From Oxytropis ochrocephala (Eukaryota > Streptophyta > Magnoliopsida > Fabales > Fabaceae): a DNA stretch of 64,000 nt. The translations under genes and the position numbers were made by a program. The stretch is from assembly GCA_020916435.1 (NCBI GenBank), contig CM037095.1, forward strand, positions 34,924,763 through 34,988,762, in the 5' to 3' direction. Positions 62,777 to 64,000 of this stretch are shown in pieces; within the stretch, counting starts at the first letter, position 1, and each line of letters starts with the position of its first letter. The notes below the pieces were generated by a model, which was given only the letters and a program-made list of their open reading frames with translations, ran no database searches and was not told the origin of the DNA.

Positions 62777-64000
62777 CGACAAAAATTCCGACGGATCTTG
62801 TGGCATTTCCGGCGGATTTATCACTGTTGAAAATTTTGCGGCGGATATATATGCCACTTGCGGCGGATTTAAGCTGAAAAAATAATAATTAAAAAAAAAA
62901 GGAAATCCGCCACAAACGCACACGGATCCGCCGGAAATGCGCATCGGGAAGGGATCCGCCATAAACGCACACGAATCCGCCGGAAATGCGCCTCTGTTTG
63001 AGTTAATGAATCCACAAAAAAAAAAACGAAATCCGCCACAAATACACACGAATCCGCCGGAAATGCGCATCGGGAAGGGATCCGCCACAAACGCACACGA
63101 GCCCGCCAGAAATGCGCCTCGGTTTGAGTTAAGGAATCCGCCGCATATGCTAAAGATTCCGCCGGAAAGGACGCCTTTCTTCAACATATATTCGAATTCT
63201 TCTCAATCTTCACTCATTCTCTCATTTTCTCACAACTTCACTCAAATTTCTTCATCCATTCTCACAATTTCACTCAAACTTCTTATAAATTTAGTCTTTC
63301 TCTTCTCCTCTCTCAAATCTTTCTCTTTCTCTTCTCTTCTCACAATCACTTTGTTTTGATGTTGTCTTTATTTCTTCAAGCGTTTCAACTTCCCCGTTCA
63401 TCAAGTTGGTGGAAAAAGAACTCTTTCCAACATGATAATTTGAAGCTTCCTGGTGATAAGTTGCATAAATGGTTTTCATTTTTTTGCACCTATAAATTAA
63501 TGTATGGATCCTTGAAAGATGTGATTATTTACCAAAATATACCAATTTGGCTCTTAAAGCATCTGTGATTATATATTTTTTTAAAATAAGTTTTTAATTT
63601 ATATTTTTTAAAAATAGGGTATTTATATGGATTTTTGAACTTTCGTCCAAATTTTAGGGCGGATTTTTGGCGTTTGCGTGATTTTGAAAAAATAAATAAA
63701 TAAAATTTGCAAGTGGATTTAATCTTTTTGGTGGATTTTCCCCGAAAGTACCGCAAATTTTTGGCGGAAAAATCCGCGGAAACACGCTATGCGACGACAC
63801 ATTTATCGCGAAAAAATCACTGAAAATCACGTATTTGCGGCCGAATTTGGGTATTTTCTCATGGAAAAATCATGGAAAAACCCATTTTTCTTGTTGTGAA
63901 CCCTAATATCAAATTAAACCCGTAAAACCCACAAATTTCAAATTCAACATTAAACCCTAATCCCAAATTAAACCCAAATTTGATGGTAGAGGAGGTGGTT
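62777..64000 (+). repeat. Direct duplicate of 39356-40614 (CACTA-like element plus flank), running off the window
   Basis: Near-identical to 39356-40614 in the same orientation, including the 126-bp tandem pair, the 70-codon ORF (63356-63568) and the right terminus CCCATTTTTCTTGTTGTG (about 63879-63896). Homology continues past the terminus into the same flank (CCCTAATCCCAAATTAAACC, GGTAGAGGAGGTGGTT) up to the window end. The first ~85 bp of the element, including its left end, are missing, and the junction at 62777 abuts gag sequence. So this copy came with its flank and is not an independent transposition. Confidence 0.88.

Overview
The window is plant nuclear DNA, almost entirely transposon. 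It carries TG..CA-bounded LTRs with plant TATA boxes, Ogre/Tat-type and Tekay-type Ty3/gypsy coding remains, a 5S-RNA-bearing LTR of Cassandra type, and two large CACTA (En/Spm) DNA transposons. A eudicot is likely. A legume is my best guess, because Ogre-type elements with an extra first ORF and a pro/RT intron are abundant there, but no single-copy host gene confirms it. I see one credible host protein gene, a small secreted cysteine-rich peptide at 50729-50965. No tRNA gene or CRISPR array was recognised.

Left third (1-22.3 kb). Bases 1-4299 look like the 3' end and roughly 4-kb LTR of a plus-strand Ogre/Tat relative, with a TATA box and a 125-bp tandem array. Next comes a decayed minus-strand Tekay-type chromovirus: an LTR at 4300-5078 and gag pieces on both sides of a 13,952-bp minus-strand Ogre-like element. 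That Ogre (5466-19417) is flanked by TCCCC target duplications (5461-5465 and 19418-19422), so it interrupted the Tekay gag. In sense order it holds 5' LTR, leader, ORF1 with a coiled-coil tail, gag, protease plus G-patch, intron, RT/RNase H, integrase, a repeated 3' UTR, and only about 0.2 kb of 3' LTR. All ORFs are broken. A Cassandra-like LTR with 5S rRNA control boxes lies at about 21739-21990.

Middle third (22.3-39.3 kb). A plus-strand Tat/Ogre relative (gag, pro/G-patch, intron, RT, RNase H, integrase, 3' UTR) is split by solo LTRs. An outer solo LTR (27593-32412) in the RT carries an inner solo LTR (27837-30259, TSD TCTCA). A third (33531-36444, TSD GTACA) sits between RNase H and integrase. 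An inverted LTR fragment (37765 to about 38985) follows, then a protease fragment of another gypsy element.

Right third (39.3-64 kb). A 1.2-kb non-autonomous CACTA-like element (39271-40504, TSD AAC) and its flank are interrupted by CACTA copy A (40618-49735, TSD GTT, minus strand). A 2.3-kb spacer carries the cysteine-rich gene. CACTA copy B follows (52021-61110, TSD ATT, plus strand). A and B are full-length inverted copies placed head to head, each with a decayed tnp2 transposase and a Ptta/En/Spm-type second gene. To the right lie an LTR-like promoter and gag of a further gypsy element, then a direct duplicate of the 39.36-40.61 kb segment running off the window end.

The transposon genes no longer work together as intact units. 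The window reads as a stratigraphy of nested insertions around one possible functional host gene.
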